A stretch of 9,388 nucleotides of DNA from contig CALFNI010000507.1 of the NCBI GenBank assembly GCA_937902695.1, positions 1-9,388 of the forward strand, read 5' to 3'. This DNA is from an uncultured Rhodanobacteraceae bacterium. GTDB lineage: Bacteria > Pseudomonadota > Gammaproteobacteria > Xanthomonadales > Rhodanobacteraceae. Shown here in pieces: positions 1 through 6,248 of this stretch. The translations under genes and the position numbers were made by a program. The notes below the pieces were generated by a model. It worked only from the letters and a program-made list of their open reading frames with translations, was not told where the DNA came from and did no database searches. Numbering within the stretch: position 1 is the first letter of the stretch; each line of letters begins with the position of its first letter.

Positions 1-35
1 CCGATCTGGGCAAGAGCGTCAACGTGGTCGTATAG
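1..35 (+). CDS. 3' end of an upstream gene, possibly leuS (partial)
   Basis: Reading from base 3, ten codons (DLGKSVNVVV) end in TAG at 33-35, just 13 bases before the GST start. The peptide loosely resembles the end of leucyl-tRNA synthetase, which commonly finishes with a GK..N.VV pattern, and leuS normally sits immediately upstream of lptE in gammaproteobacteria. Both points are suggestive only: ten residues cannot identify a family, and a GST gene stands between this end and lptE. The tight spacing makes co-transcription with the GST gene likely. Confidence 0.4.
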   Translation, partial: DLGKSVNVVV

Positions 36-48
36 ATCGCGATCGGCC

Positions 49-693
49 ATGCAACCGATCCTCTACTGCCACCGCGAATCGGGCCACAGCTACAAGGTCG
101 CGCTCGCGCTGACGCTGATCGGCGTGCCGTTCGAGCAGCGGCCCGTCGATCTCAACCTGCCGCGCGCGGAGCGTCCCGACGATTTCCGGCGCGCGTCGAT
201 GTTCGGCGAAGTGCCGGCGCTGGTCGATGAGGACGGCCTCGCGGTCTGCCAGTCGAACGCGATCCTCGATCACCTCGCGCGCCGCCACCGCGCGCTCGAC
301 GGCGCGACGCCCGCCGCGAAGACGCGCGTGCGCGAGTGGCTCGCGTGGGAAGCCAACCGCATCGCGATGAGCCTGCCGCACCTGCGTTTCTCGCGCCGCT
401 TCACGCCGGCCGGCGACGCGCTCGAAGCGTACTGGACCCACCGCATGCACGCCGACCTCGACCGGCTCGACCTTGCGCTCGGCGTCGAACCCTTCCTCGT
501 CGGCGCGGCGCCGACGATCGCCGACGTCTCGTGCTGCGGCTACCTCTTCTGGGCCGACCAGGCCGAGGTCGATCTGGCGCCGTGGCCGGCCGTGACGGCG
601 TGGCTCGAGCGCATCCGTTCGCTGCCGCGCTGGCAGGCGCCGTATGATCTCCTCGACGATCGCTTCCCGATCCGCCCCGGAACCCGCACATGA
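49..693 (+). CDS. Glutathione S-transferase family protein
   Basis: This 214-residue protein has the length and two-domain layout of a cytosolic glutathione S-transferase. The N-terminal thioredoxin-like half begins ILYCHRESGHSYKV (residues 4-17); Ser11 or Ser14 is the likely catalytic or glutathione-contacting position. EVPAL (54-58) carries the cis-proline, and QSNAIL (68-73) matches the segment that binds the gamma-glutamyl part of glutathione. The helical C-terminal half contains PTIADVS (155-161), the usual N-capping box of the GST core. The family conjugates glutathione to electrophiles or reduces small substrates in the cytoplasm; the substrate here cannot be told. The start lies 13 bases after the preceding stop, and the stop overlaps the lptE start in ATGA, so the gene is probably co-transcribed and translationally coupled with lptE. 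A GST is not a standard member of this gene block. Confidence 0.88.
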   Translation: MQPILYCHRESGHSYKVALALTLIGVPFEQRPVDLNLPRAERPDDFRRASMFGEVPALVDEDGLAVCQSNAILDHLARRHRALDGATPAAKTRVREWLAWEANRIAMSLPHLRFSRRFTPAGDALEAYWTHRMHADLDRLDLALGVEPFLVGAAPTIADVSCCGYLFWADQAEVDLAPWPAVTAWLERIRSLPRWQAPYDLLDDRFPIRPGTRT

Positions 694-1199
694 TCCTGCG
701 CCGCCTTTCGCTCGCCGTTTGCGCCGTCGCCGCTCTCGCCCTCGCGGGCTGCGGCTTCCACCTGCGCAAGGAGGCGAATCTCCCGGCGAGCATGAAACAG
801 GTGCACATCCAGATATCCGATCCGTCGAGCCCGCTCGCGAAGGATCTCGCCAAGGCGCTGCCGCGCTCGGGCACCGAGGTCGTGGACACGGTCGCGCCCG
901 GCGTCGCGGTCATGAACATCAGCGCGAACGCGTTCTCGACCGACGTGCTCTCGGTCGGCGGCAACGCGCGCGCGACCGAGTATTCGCTGCGCTATCACGT
1001 CGAGTTCGAGGTGCAGGATGCCGGCGGCACGGCGCTGCTGCCGAAGCAGACGATCGAGCTTTCGCGCGATTTCACCTTCGATGCCAGCCAGGCGCTCGGC
1101 GTCGCGGCCGAGGTCGATCTTCTGACGCAGGAGCTTCAGCGCGACATGACGCAGACGATCCTGCGGCGGCTCGAGGCGATCGCCAACTCCGGGAAATGA
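690..1199 (+). CDS. lptE: LPS-assembly lipoprotein LptE
   Basis: LptE is the outer-membrane lipoprotein that plugs the LptD barrel and helps deliver lipopolysaccharide to the cell surface. The 169-residue product starts with a short basic segment and a hydrophobic stretch, followed by the lipobox LALAGC; Cys21 would be the lipidated residue. GCGFHLR directly after the box is characteristic of LptE (formerly RlpB). The remainder fits the small alpha/beta LptE fold: a strand-forming segment around VHIQI (38-42), a region around residues 90-125, and a C-terminal amphipathic helix. The ATG overlaps the GST stop by 4 bp. The gene precedes holA, as in most gammaproteobacteria. No promoter of its own is visible, so expression probably comes from upstream. 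Identification rests on the lipobox, size and synteny. Confidence 0.93.
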   Translation: MILRRLSLAVCAVAALALAGCGFHLRKEANLPASMKQVHIQISDPSSPLAKDLAKALPRSGTEVVDTVAPGVAVMNISANAFSTDVLSVGGNARATEYSLRYHVEFEVQDAGGTALLPKQTIELSRDFTFDASQALGVAAEVDLLTQELQRDMTQTILRRLEAIANSGK

Positions 1200-1206
1200 T
1201 CTCGCG

Positions 1207-1237
1207 TTCCCCTCTCACGCAAGAGGCAGAGGGGGAA
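1207..1237. repeat. Imperfect hairpin between lptE and holA
   Basis: TTCCCCTCT (1207-1215) can pair with AGAGGGGGAA (1228-1237), with one bulged G. An alternative shorter stem pairs CCTCT (1211-1215) with AGAGG (1222-1226), so the two folds exclude each other. No T-run follows, so it is not a classic intrinsic terminator. It resembles the pyrimidine-rich inverted repeats (CCCTCTC...GAGAGGG) that are scattered between genes in many high-GC proteobacteria; that resemblance is from memory and untested. It occupies most of the 58-nt lptE-holA gap. Confidence 0.45.
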
Positions 1238-1245
1238 AGGCGACG

Positions 1246-1251
1246 TACAAT
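1246..1251 (+). promoter_or_regulatory. Possible -10 element for holA
   Basis: TACAAT matches the sigma70 -10 consensus at 5 of 6 positions and stands out in GC-rich surroundings. It ends 6 bases before the holA ATG, so transcription would begin at about the start codon itself, giving a leaderless message. No convincing -35 element lies 16-18 bases upstream, because the hairpin occupies that space. Confidence 0.35.
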
Positions 1252-1257
1252 CCGGCA

Positions 1258-2298
1258 ATGCCGACGTCGCTCGCCGCATTCCGAAAGCAACTCGCCGGGC
1301 CCGACCTCGCGCCGGTCTGCCTGATCGCCGGCGCCGAGCACCTGCTCGTCCTGGAAGCCGCCGACGCATTCCGCTCGCGCGCACGCGAGCTCGGCTACAC
1401 GGAACGCGAAGTCCTCGACGTCGAAGCGCATTTCGACTGGAACCGCCTCGGCGACGCGAGCCGCGCGATGTCGCTCTTCGCGAGCCGCAAGCTCATCGAC
1501 CTGCGCCTCCCGACCGGCAAGCCCGGCAAGGACGGCAGCGCCGCGATCGTCGCCTATTGCGAATCGCCGCCGCCGGACACGCTGCTGCTCGTCACGACGA
1601 ACGACTGGAGCAGGCAGCACGAGGGCGCATGGGTCAAGGCGGTCGAGCAGGCAGGCATGTTCGTGCCGGTCTGGCCGCTGAAGCGCGAGGAATTGCCCGA
1701 CTGGATCGGCGCGCGCATCGCGAGCCGCGGCGTCGCCGCGTCCCCGGATGCGGTCGGCTGGCTCGCCGACCGCGTCGAAGGCAACCTGCTCGCGGCCGCG
1801 CAGGAAATCGACAAGCTCGCGCTGCTCGGCGAGGGTCGCGTGCTCGATGTCGCCGCGCTCGAGGCGCTGGTCGCCGACGATGCGCGCTACGACGCGTTCC
1901 GCCTCACCGACGCCGCGATCGGCGGCGACGCCGGCCGCGCGCTCCGCATCGTGGCGGGCCTGCGCGCCGAAGGCGAGGATCTGATCCCGCTGCTCGGCTG
2001 GGTGCTGCGCGAATTGCGCGTGCTGTACCGCCTTTCGAGCGCGGGCTCGAATCTCGCCAATGCGTTCCGCAACGAGCGGATCTGGCCCGCGCGCGAGGGC
2101 ATCTATCGCCGCGCGCTCAAGGGCTCCGACGAAGCGCACTGGGAACGCTGCCTGGCGCAGGCCGCGCGCATCGACTGCATCGCCAAGGGGCAGTATCTCG
2201 ATACCGCCGGAAAATCCTGGGGCGACGGCTGGCGCGAGCTCGAACGGCTGGTCGCCGCGATTGCCAGGCCGCGCGCCGCGGCGGACCTGCTCGTCTGA
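1258..2298 (+). CDS. holA: DNA polymerase III subunit delta (HolA)
   Basis: HolA is the delta subunit of the clamp-loader complex, the 'wrench' that opens the beta sliding clamp so that it can be placed on primed DNA. At 346 residues it is almost the size of E. coli delta (343). The N-terminal domain has the degenerate nucleotide-binding region of the family (GAEHLLVLEAAD, 25-36) followed by MSLFASRKLIDLRLP (71-85); the leucine/phenylalanine pair in the 'SLF' region corresponds to the clamp-contacting element of delta. The middle domain has LADRVEGNLLAAAQEIDKL (169-187), a typical delta signature, and the helical collar domain follows. The ATG at 1258 has no good Shine-Dalgarno sequence at normal distance; the nearest purine run (GGGGGAAAGG, 1231-1240) is 17 bases away. 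The stop overlaps the nadD ATG by one base (TGATG), which implies translational coupling. Confidence 0.95.
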   Translation: MPTSLAAFRKQLAGPDLAPVCLIAGAEHLLVLEAADAFRSRARELGYTEREVLDVEAHFDWNRLGDASRAMSLFASRKLIDLRLPTGKPGKDGSAAIVAYCESPPPDTLLLVTTNDWSRQHEGAWVKAVEQAGMFVPVWPLKREELPDWIGARIASRGVAASPDAVGWLADRVEGNLLAAAQEIDKLALLGEGRVLDVAALEALVADDARYDAFRLTDAAIGGDAGRALRIVAGLRAEGEDLIPLLGWVLRELRVLYRLSSAGSNLANAFRNERIWPAREGIYRRALKGSDEAHWERCLAQAARIDCIAKGQYLDTAGKSWGDGWRELERLVAAIARPRAAADLLV

Positions 2299-2945
2299 TG
2301 ACGAAGCCGCTCGCGATCCTCGGCGGCACGTTCGATCCGGTGCACAACGCGCATCTGCGCGTCGCGTGGGAAGCGGCCGAACGGCTCGATGCGGAAGTGC
2401 GGCTCGTTCCCGCCAACGTACCGCCGCATCGCGATCAGCCCGTCGCGAACGCGCACGAGCGCGCGGCGATCCTGCGCGCCGCGCTGCAGGGACAGGACAG
2501 GCTGGTGCTCGACGAGCGCGAGCTTCGCCGCGAGGGTCCCTCCTGGACGATCGACACGCTGTTCGAGCTTCGCGACGAGATCGGTGCCGAGCGGCCGCTC
2601 GTGCTGCTCGTCGGTGCCGACGCGTTCCTCGGCCTCCCGTCGTGGCACCGCTGGGGCGAGCTGTTCGACTACGCGCACGTCGGCGTGCTGACGCGTCCCG
2701 GGCACGAGATCGCGACGCTGCCGACCGAGCTTCGCATCAAGGTGGCCTCGCGACGCACTGCCGATGCGAATGCCCTGCTCGCATCGCCGTGCGGACGCGT
2801 GCTGCCGATGCCGGTGACGCCGCTCGAAATCTCGGCGACTGAGGTGCGGGCCCTGCTCGCCGCGGGCGGCGAGCCGCGCTACCTGATGCCGGACGCGGTG
2901 CTCGCGGATCCGCGTCTGCTCGCACCGTATCGCACCGCGATCTAG
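2298..2945 (+). CDS. nadD: Nicotinate-nucleotide adenylyltransferase NadD
   Basis: NadD transfers AMP from ATP to nicotinate mononucleotide, forming deamido-NAD, the step before NAD synthetase in NAD synthesis. The 215-residue protein opens with GGTFDPVH (9-16) of the nucleotidyltransferase superfamily and has ISATEVR (178-184), the conserved C-terminal ATP-binding motif. VPPHR (41-45), the LDEREL segment (71-76) and PSWTIDTL (81-88) are the usual NadD substrate-binding landmarks. In the (T/H)xGH nucleotidyltransferase motif, the usual glycine is alanine here: HNAH at about residues 16-20, with both histidines kept. The start ATG shares its A with the holA stop, so nadD is probably translated by coupling with holA. 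Its TAG stop interlocks with the helicase stop on the opposite strand, leaving no space for a terminator. Confidence 0.95.
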   Translation: MTKPLAILGGTFDPVHNAHLRVAWEAAERLDAEVRLVPANVPPHRDQPVANAHERAAILRAALQGQDRLVLDERELRREGPSWTIDTLFELRDEIGAERPLVLLVGADAFLGLPSWHRWGELFDYAHVGVLTRPGHEIATLPTELRIKVASRRTADANALLASPCGRVLPMPVTPLEISATEVRALLAAGGEPRYLMPDAVLADPRLLAPYRTAI

Positions 2946-4825
2946 CGGCGGCGCTTGTCCGGCCTGGGCCGCTTCGGCGACCCGAATCCCGAAGGCGGCT
3001 TTCGCGAAGGCGGCCGCGGCATCCGATCGGCCGATCGCGGTTCGGCGGGCTCGTTGCCGCGCGTGATGCGCAGCTGCTGGCCCGCGACCCAGACCTTCTT
3101 GAGGTGCTTGAACACATCCGACGGCATGCCGTCGGGAAGGTCGACGAAGCTGTGATCGTCACGGATGTCGACGCGGCCGATGTGCTTGGCGTCGAGGCCG
3201 GCCTCGTTGGCGATCGCGCCGACGATGTTGCCGGGCTTGACGCCGTGATCGTGGCCGACTTCGATGCGGAACGTCTCGAAGCCCGCCTCGGGCTCGCCGC
3301 GCGGCGGCTTGCGCTCCCGCACCGGGCTTTCGCGCGATTCGTGTTCGCGGACGCGCTCGTCGTTCGCGCGAGGGCGCGATTGCGCCGGGTTTTCGCCGCG
3401 CGCGGCGAAGTCGCTGCCACCGGGCTTGCGCCGCGGCGGCGGCATCGGCGCGCTCGTCTCGCGCTCGCCGCGTTCGCGCCGTTCCGGCGCACGCAGCAGA
3501 AACGGCGCATCGCCCTGCACCAGCTTGGCGAGCGCCGCCGCGATCTCGATCGCGGGCACGTTGTGCTCGCTTTCGTACTGCTCGACCATCTGCCGGAACA
3601 GCGTGAGATCCTCGCTGCGTCCGAGCGCGGCGCCGATGCGCTGCTTGAACTTGTCGATGCGCTTGTCGTTGACGGCCTCGACGCTCGGCAGCTGCATCTC
3701 GGCGATCGGCTGGCGCGTCGCGCGCTCGATAGCCTGCAGCAGGCGCTTCTCGCGCGGCGTCACGAACAGGATCGCTTCGCCGCTGCGTCCGGCGCGGCCG
3801 GTGCGGCCGATGCGGTGCACGTACGCTTCGGTGTCGTACGGAATGTCGTAGTTGAGCACGTGGCTGATGCGCTCGACGTCGAGCCCGCGCGCGGCGACGT
3901 CGGTCGCGACGAGGATGTCGAGCTTGCCGTCGCGCAGCTGCTGGATCGTGCGTTCGCGCTGCGCCTGCACGATGTCGCCGTTGATCGCGGCGGCGGAGAG
4001 TCCGCGCGCCTGCAGCTTCTCGGCGAGCTCCTCGGTCGCCTGCTTGGTGCGCGCGAAGACGAGCATCGCATCGTACGATTCGGCTTCGAGGATGCGCGTC
4101 AACGCGTCGAGCTTGTGCAGGCCGCTGACATACCAGTAGCGCTGGCGGATGTTCGCGGCGGTGGTCGTCTTCGTCTTGATCGTGATCTCGACCGGATCGC
4201 GCAGGTACGTCTGCGCGATGCGGCGGATCTGCGAGGGCATCGTCGCCGAGAACAGCGCGACCTGGCGCGTCGGCGGCGTCTTCTTCAGCACCGCTTCGAC
4301 GTCGTCGATGAAGCCCATGCGCAGCATCTCGTCGCCTTCGTCGAGCACGAGTGTGGTCAATTCCGAGAGATCGAGCGAGCCGCGTTCGAGATGATCGATG
4401 ACGCGGCCCGGCGTGCCGACGACGACGTGCGCGCCGCGCTTGAGGCCGCCGAGCTGCGGGCCGTAGCTCTGGCCGCCGTAGATCGGCAGCACGTGGAAGC
4501 CCGGCAGCTTGGCGGCGTAGCGCTGGAACGCTTCGGCCACCTGGATCGCGAGCTCGCGCGTCGGCGCGAGCACGAGCGCCTGCGGCTTGGTCTTGGTGCG
4601 GTCGAGGCGCGCGAGGATCGGCAGCGCGAACGCGGCCGTCTTGCCGGTGCCGGTCTGCGCCTGGCCGACGAGGTCGCGCCCCGCGAGCAGCGGCGGAATC
4701 GTCGCGGCCTGGATCGGCGAGGGCGATTCGTAGCCGACCTCGGCAAGCGTCGCGAGCAATGCCTCGCCGAGACCGAGATCGGCGAACGTCGTGGTGGTGG
4801 GGGAGTCTTCTTGCGCGGAAGTCAT
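2942..4825 (-). CDS. deaD: DEAD-box ATP-dependent RNA helicase with DbpA-type RNA-binding domain (DeaD/CsdA-like)
   Basis: This 627-residue protein is an RNA helicase of the DeaD/CsdA type, which remodels RNA duplexes in ribosome assembly, mRNA decay and cold adaptation. Visible motifs in order: Q motif (GYESPSPIQ, ending at Gln39), Walker A AQTGTGKT (56-63), PTREL (88-92), TPGR (138-141), motif II, SAT (193-195), ARGLD (312-316) and HRIGRTGR (337-344). A charged Arg/Glu/Pro-rich linker (about 446-512) leads to a DbpA RNA-binding domain (about 515-590), then a very basic tail ending KRRR. Motif II reads DEGD (162-165) instead of DEAD; the Asp and Glu needed for Mg-ATP remain. I chose the ATG at 4825 (MTSAQED), which gives the usual short lead to the Q motif; an ATG-less upstream extension to 4924 is Arg/Ala-rich and looks non-coding. 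The gene is transcribed against its neighbours. deaD is used as the nearest family symbol; orthology is not proven. Confidence 0.92.
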   Translation of the reverse strand: MTSAQEDSPTTTTFADLGLGEALLATLAEVGYESPSPIQAATIPPLLAGRDLVGQAQTGTGKTAAFALPILARLDRTKTKPQALVLAPTRELAIQVAEAFQRYAAKLPGFHVLPIYGGQSYGPQLGGLKRGAHVVVGTPGRVIDHLERGSLDLSELTTLVLDEGDEMLRMGFIDDVEAVLKKTPPTRQVALFSATMPSQIRRIAQTYLRDPVEITIKTKTTTAANIRQRYWYVSGLHKLDALTRILEAESYDAMLVFARTKQATEELAEKLQARGLSAAAINGDIVQAQRERTIQQLRDGKLDILVATDVAARGLDVERISHVLNYDIPYDTEAYVHRIGRTGRAGRSGEAILFVTPREKRLLQAIERATRQPIAEMQLPSVEAVNDKRIDKFKQRIGAALGRSEDLTLFRQMVEQYESEHNVPAIEIAAALAKLVQGDAPFLLRAPERRERGERETSAPMPPPRRKPGGSDFAARGENPAQSRPRANDERVREHESRESPVRERKPPRGEPEAGFETFRIEVGHDHGVKPGNIVGAIANEAGLDAKHIGRVDIRDDHSFVDLPDGMPSDVFKHLKKVWVAGQQLRITRGNEPAEPRSADRMPRPPSRKPPSGFGSPKRPRPDKRRR

Positions 4826-5087
4826 GCGGAAACGCGGCAGGACCGCGCGAAGGATGGGGCGCAAGTCTATCGCGCATGCGCGTGCGCGTCGTCCCGCGCG
4901 TGGCCGGGCGCGTTCGCGCGGCATGGCGGCGTCCGGAGTGGCGGGGCGCGCCGCACGACGGATCGTCGGTGCATCGGCGCCGCGCGGAAGCGGAAGGTCG
5001 CGTCGTCGTGAACGGAAGGGATCGGCAGGTCGAGGCCGCCGCTCGCCAGCGCGATCGCACGCAACACCACGGCCATGAAATTGGGCC

Positions 5088-5093
5088 TATACT
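5088..5093 (+). promoter_or_regulatory. Probable -10 element of the rsfS-rlmH(-maf) promoter
   Basis: TATACT matches the sigma70 -10 consensus at 5 of 6 bases and sits in an AT-richer patch. The expected start of transcription is near 5100, giving a leader of about 40 nt. No good -35 lies 17 bases upstream (the region reads CACCAC). A short stem, GCGCC (5100-5104) with GGCGC (5111-5115), would form at the very 5' end of the transcript. Confidence 0.5.
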
Positions 5094-5125
5094 GGCTTGG
5101 CGCCGCTCGTGGCGCGTGATATGCC

Positions 5126-5130
5126 AGAGG
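5126..5130 (+). promoter_or_regulatory. Ribosome-binding site deciding the TTG start of rsfS
   Basis: AGAGG lies 10 bases before the TTG at 5141. Between this TTG and the conserved core of RsfS there is no in-frame ATG or GTG until past residue 60, so this purine run is the main support for TTG as the start. Confidence 0.45.
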
Positions 5131-5140
5131 TCGTTCCCAC

Positions 5141-5650
5141 TTGGCTACGTCGGCAAAGCGTCCCCGGCCCAAGGCCGGAACCCCCGCCCGCAAAACCCCC
5201 GGTGCCCGCAAGACCGCCGCCAAACCCGGAAAGCCCAAAGCGGCGCCGGCCAAGGCGCTGAAAGCCCCCCGAACCCGAAAGAAAACGCCCGCGGTCCCGA
5301 CGCCCGCCGATCGGCTCCGATCGCTCGTGCTGACCGCGCTGGACGATCTGAAGGCGCGCGACGTGCGCGAGATCGACGTACGCGACAAGAGCTCGGTAAC
5401 CGATCTTCTCGTCGTCGCGAGCGGCACCTCGTCGCGGCACGTGAAATCGATCGCCGACGAGGTCGTCAAGAAGGCCAAGCATGCCGGACTTCCGCCGATC
5501 GGCGTCGAAGGCCAGCGCGAAGCCGAATGGGTGCTCGTCGACCTCGGCGACATCGTCGTCCACGTCATGCTGCCGCGCACGCGCGAGTTCTACGGCCTCG
5601 AGCGGCTGTGGACCGTCGGCGACGACATGCCGACGGCGCTCGCAGGCTAA
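5141..5650 (+). CDS. rsfS: Ribosome silencing factor RsfS (RsfA/YbeB/Iojap family)
   Basis: RsfS binds ribosomal protein L14 on the large subunit and blocks joining of the 30S subunit, reducing translation in poor growth conditions. The conserved core runs from about residue 54 to 165: DLKARDVREIDVRDKSSVTD (69-88), then VASGTSSRHVKSIADEV (92-108), GVEGQREAEWVLVDLGD (121-137) and HVMLPRTREFY (141-151), all hallmark Iojap segments. The family is usually 105-130 residues; the 169 here come from a 50-residue N-terminal tail made almost only of Lys, Arg, Ala, Pro, Thr and Gly. Codons in the tail differ from the core (many CCC, AAA and ACC). The start is TTG at 5141, preceded by AGAGG; no ATG is available. 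Its neighbour rlmH follows after 13 bases, the standard pairing of these two ribosome-related genes. Confidence 0.92.
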   Translation: MATSAKRPRPKAGTPARKTPGARKTAAKPGKPKAAPAKALKAPRTRKKTPAVPTPADRLRSLVLTALDDLKARDVREIDVRDKSSVTDLLVVASGTSSRHVKSIADEVVKKAKHAGLPPIGVEGQREAEWVLVDLGDIVVHVMLPRTREFYGLERLWTVGDDMPTALAG

Positions 5651-5663
5651 GCCCGGTACCGGC

Positions 5664-6134
5664 ATGCGCGCGCGGCTGATCGCCGTCGGCGAGCGCATGC
5701 CGGCCTGGGTCGCCGACGGATTCGCCGAGTACAGGAAGCGCCTGTCGCACGAGCTGCCGCTCGAACTCGTCGAGATCAAGGCCGGCGTGCGCGGCAAGGG
5801 CCGCGATCCGGCACGCGCGATCGCCGACGAAGGCGCCGCCGTTCGCGCGGCCCTGCAGAAGGATGCCCATGTCGTCGCACTCGACGGCGGCGGCGCTGGC
5901 TGGTCGAGCGAACAGCTCGCCGCCGAGCTCAGGCGCTGGCGCATGGAAGGACGCGATCTTGCGTTCCTGATCGGCGGCCCGGATGGACATGCATCCGAAA
6001 TCCTTGCCTCGGCGCAGCAGCGGTGGTCGCTGGGACCGCTGACGTTGCCGCACATGCTCGTCAGGCTCGTCGTCGCCGAGCAACTTTATCGCGCGGCGAC
6101 GATGCTGGCAGGGCATCCGTACCATCGGGCGTGA
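5664..6134 (+). CDS. rlmH: 23S rRNA (pseudouridine(1915)-N(3))-methyltransferase RlmH
   Basis: RlmH uses S-adenosylmethionine to methylate N3 of pseudouridine 1915 in helix 69 of 23S rRNA, acting on assembled 70S ribosomes. The 156-residue length is standard for this smallest SPOUT methyltransferase. The knotted SAM-binding region is clear: FLIGGPDGH (101-109), then SLGPLTLPHMLVRL (122-135) and AEQLYRA (138-144). The C-terminus has the signature HPYHR (151-155), whose terminal residues take part in substrate binding and catalysis in the family. The ATG at 5664 is 13 bases after the rsfS stop, with no strong Shine-Dalgarno sequence, so coupling to rsfS is likely. A repeat island separates it from maf. 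Confidence 0.96.
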   Translation: MRARLIAVGERMPAWVADGFAEYRKRLSHELPLELVEIKAGVRGKGRDPARAIADEGAAVRAALQKDAHVVALDGGGAGWSSEQLAAELRRWRMEGRDLAFLIGGPDGHASEILASAQQRWSLGPLTLPHMLVRLVVAEQLYRAATMLAGHPYHRA

Positions 6135-6139
6135 AAGAT

Positions 6140-6226
6140 TGAACCACGAAGAACACGAAGGACACGAAGAAAGAAAGCGCGAAGAAAAAGCGCTCACGAT
6201 CGCTTTTTCGTGTTCTTCGCGGTTCA
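6140..6226. repeat. Intergenic repeat island: 9-bp tandem repeat inside an inverted repeat
   Basis: Three 9-bp units, CACGAAGAA / CACGAAGGA / CACGAAGAA, lie in tandem at 6145-6171. The left end TGAACCACGAAGAACACGAA (6140-6159) is repeated as its reverse complement at 6207-6226 with one mismatch in 20. A nested stem pairs AAAAAGCG (6185-6192) with CGCTTTTT (6201-6208), and CGCGAAG (6178-6184) pairs with CTTCGCG (6215-6221). The island is much richer in A/T than the genes around it. 'AACCACGAAG...CACGAAG' sequences are known as recurrent intergenic repeats in many bacterial genomes, so this is probably one copy of a dispersed, non-coding (MITE- or REP-like) element; that family link is from memory. 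Confidence 0.8.
6185..6208. terminator. Possible weak bidirectional terminator between rlmH and maf
   Basis: The 8-bp stem AAAAAGCG / CGCTTTTT with an 8-base loop ends in a T-run on both strands, a layout seen in bidirectional intrinsic terminators. The GC part of the stem is only three base pairs, so termination would be inefficient. It may simply be part of the inverted repeat. Confidence 0.25.
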
Positions 6227-6248
6227 GGCTTTTCGGCGGGTCGCGGCG

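Larger units (their letters stand above)
4826..5140. other. 315-nt divergent intergenic region between the helicase and rsfS
   Basis: This gap must hold the start signals for both the leftward helicase and the rightward rsfS-rlmH genes. Near rsfS there is a clear TATACT (5088-5093) and a small hairpin. On the helicase side only a weak TAGACT (reverse complement of 4864-4869) can be pointed to, without a -35 partner. A minus-strand reading frame of 69 codons (5076 to 4867) lies inside it and is treated as doubtful. I see no tRNA, rRNA or obvious repeat. The unusually long leader upstream of a DeaD-type helicase would suit cold-shock-style post-transcriptional control, but nothing specific in the sequence proves this. 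Confidence 0.6.

Noticed and set aside
4826..4924. 33-residue N-terminal extension of the helicase
   Set aside because: It is Arg/Ala-rich with no family counterpart; the ATG at 4825 gives the normal distance to the Q motif.
3104..5011. Plus-strand open frame of 635 codons opposite the helicase
   Set aside because: It is the antisense of a gene with every helicase motif. Its translation is Arg/Ala/Asp/Val-rich with no recognisable domain, as expected from GC-biased third positions.
6145..6171. CRISPR-like short repeats
   Set aside because: The units are 9 bp, directly abutting without spacers, and no cas genes are present.
6210..6248. GTG start extending maf upstream by 13 residues
   Set aside because: It would begin inside the right arm of the inverted repeat, while the ATG at 6249 matches the family N-terminus.
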